A stretch of DNA of 5,707 nucleotides from positions 1-5,707 of the forward strand of contig CAZMRK010000747.1 of the NCBI GenBank assembly GCA_964568355.1, written 5' to 3'. The translations under genes and the position numbers were made by a program. Of this stretch, positions 4,709 through 5,707 are shown in pieces (the first letter of the stretch is position 1; the number at the start of each line of letters is the position of its first letter). The notes below the pieces were generated by a model, which was not told the DNA's origin, did no database searches, and was given only the letters and a program-made list of their open reading frames with translations. The DNA comes from JAJPJX01 sp964568355. GTDB taxonomy: Bacteria; Acidobacteriota; Terriglobia; Bryobacterales; Bryobacteraceae.

Positions 4709-5707
4709 GAACTTCAAGGAAAGCTGAATGTCGCGGGGGTCGCGGCTGGTGCCGCTGATCTTGCCGAATTGTGCGGTACCGATCACTGCTCCGGGGAGCG
4801 CGAACTCGGGCCGGTTGAACGCATTGAAGAACTCCCCGCGGAACTGCAGCCTGCGCTTGTCGTCGAAATTGAAGTTCTTGAATAGCGACAAGTCCCAGTT
4901 GTTGATTCCGGGACCAATCAGCACGTTTCTGCCCTCGGTGCCCCAGCGATAGCGGTCGGCCATCCGGAAGGCCGATGTGTTGAACCAATTGTCAATGGAT
5001 TTGTTGGTCACATCGGTCGGATCTCCAACCAAATCCGGGCGGGCGGTGCCGTCTCCCACGTTGGGATAGTCGCCGGACTGGGAGACGGTGTAAGGAGAGC
5101 CGGTACGGGCGGTGTAGATGCCATTGACCTGCCATCCTCCCAGCAGCAGATCTCCCACGCGCGGCATTTGACTCAGGAATGCCTTACCTTTGCCGAATGG
5201 CAGATCGTACAGGAAGCTGGCGGTCAGGCGCTGGCGGAAATCCTGCGTGCATAGCCCGCGCTGCTGGCTGCCGTCGCGTCCATTCTGGATGGAGGTGCCT
5301 TCTCCTACGAAGGTGCTGTCGCTATCGCTGATGCACTTGGCGTAGGTATAGCCGAGGATGAACTGGATTCCGCTTGAGTAGCGCTTCTCGAGCGAGATCT
5401 GGAGGCCGTGATAGTTGGAGTTTCCACCGGTTGCCAGCGTATAGAGGGTGCCGAAGTTGGAATACGGCCGCCGCTGCTGCACGGGGCCGGGAGCCGGGTC
5501 GGGCTGATTGGGGAAGATCTCCCATGGAAGCCGGATGGCGTGGTTCCCGACGTAGGCCACCTGCAACACGGTGTTGTGCCCCAGGGCCTGCTGGATGTTG
5601 AAGTTCCACTGTTGTACGAACCCGTCGCGCCAGTTGGGATCCGCGGTGTAAGCCAGCAGCGCGCTGGCAGGCGGAACGATGGCGGTAGGATTGGCCAGAT
5701 TGTAGTT
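4700..5707 (-). CDS. TonB-dependent receptor-like (Oar/CarboxypepD_reg type) outer-membrane beta-barrel, C-terminal part
   Basis: C-terminal 335 residues of a large outer-membrane protein; the frame is open to the right edge, and upstream codons read WRDGFVQQWNFNIQQALGHN, so the GTG at 5569 is internal. Family features in order: VAYVGNHAIRLPW, NSNYHGLQISLEKRYSSG and LGYTYAKCISDSDS barrel strands, DFRQRLTASFLYDLPFGKGK, GGWQVNGIYTARTGSPYTV, NWDLSLFKNF, RRLQFRGEFFNAFNRPEF, and a final amphipathic strand DIQLSLKFLW ending in an aromatic residue, the usual outer-membrane assembly signal. Acidobacterial members are typically about 1,000-1,200 aa with an N-terminal signal peptide and a carboxypeptidase-regulatory-like domain, all outside this window. 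They are thought to import large substrates or bind polymers; the substrate here cannot be told. A hairpin covers the stop, and fumC follows after 54 bp. Confidence 0.9.
   Translation of the reverse strand, partial: NYNLANPTAIVPPASALLAYTADPNWRDGFVQQWNFNIQQALGHNTVLQVAYVGNHAIRLPWEIFPNQPDPAPGPVQQRRPYSNFGTLYTLATGGNSNYHGLQISLEKRYSSGIQFILGYTYAKCISDSDSTFVGEGTSIQNGRDGSQQRGLCTQDFRQRLTASFLYDLPFGKGKAFLSQMPRVGDLLLGGWQVNGIYTARTGSPYTVSQSGDYPNVGDGTARPDLVGDPTDVTNKSIDNWFNTSAFRMADRYRWGTEGRNVLIGPGINNWDLSLFKNFNFDDKRRLQFRGEFFNAFNRPEFALPGAVIGTAQFGKISGTSRDPRDIQLSLKFLW

Noticed and set aside
4121..4885. 254-codon plus-strand open frame
   Set aside because: Antisense to fumC and to the 3' end of the outer-membrane protein gene, both of which are unmistakable; no recognisable domains.

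Overview
The window most likely comes from a high-GC soil bacterium of the Acidobacteriota, in the Bryobacter / Candidatus Solibacter-like group. This is inference from gene content: the C-terminal half of an Oar/CarboxypepD_reg-type TonB-dependent outer-membrane protein of the kind expanded in that phylum, a small CLDCGKQF protein that I associate with Acidobacteria, an FHA-lytic transglycosylase fusion, and REP-like palindromes in intergenic DNA. No rRNA, tRNA or CRISPR array is visible. Both edges cut through genes.

Layout. (1) Positions 3-1268 (+) hold the 3' part of an FHA - transmembrane - MltD-like lytic transglycosylase gene. (2) Facing it across a 7-bp gap is a compact minus-strand operon at 2518-1276: an XRE-type helix-turn-helix regulator, a 24-codon ORF for a single-span membrane peptide, and a PspA/IM30 protein. 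The spacers are 15 and 10 bp, and the last two ORFs have strong Shine-Dalgarno sequences. Its promoter (TTGACT-17-TAATAA) lies in an AT-rich island packed with GCAAT/ATTGC inverted repeats, which look like an autoregulatory operator, and the regulator appears to have an almost leaderless mRNA. (3) Positions 2788-3195 (+) encode a 135-aa cysteine-pair, single-TM protein with a Pro/Glu/Lys tail. It is bracketed by two directly repeated ~83-bp elements, each a long hairpin. (4) Minus-strand fumC (class II fumarase, 4645-3296) follows. It lies 54 bp downstream of the partial TonB-dependent receptor-like gene (5707-4700), which ends in a stable hairpin over its stop codon.

How they fit together. 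The left half is an envelope theme: a wall-cleaving enzyme with a phosphopeptide-binding domain next to a membrane-stress PspA operon with its own regulator. The regulator + membrane peptide + PspA operon resembles in logic, not in demonstrated homology, the actinobacterial ClgR-PspA-membrane-protein module. It is the best candidate in the window for an under-described system. The right half is a TCA-cycle gene and an outer-membrane protein gene with no obvious functional link beyond possible read-through.
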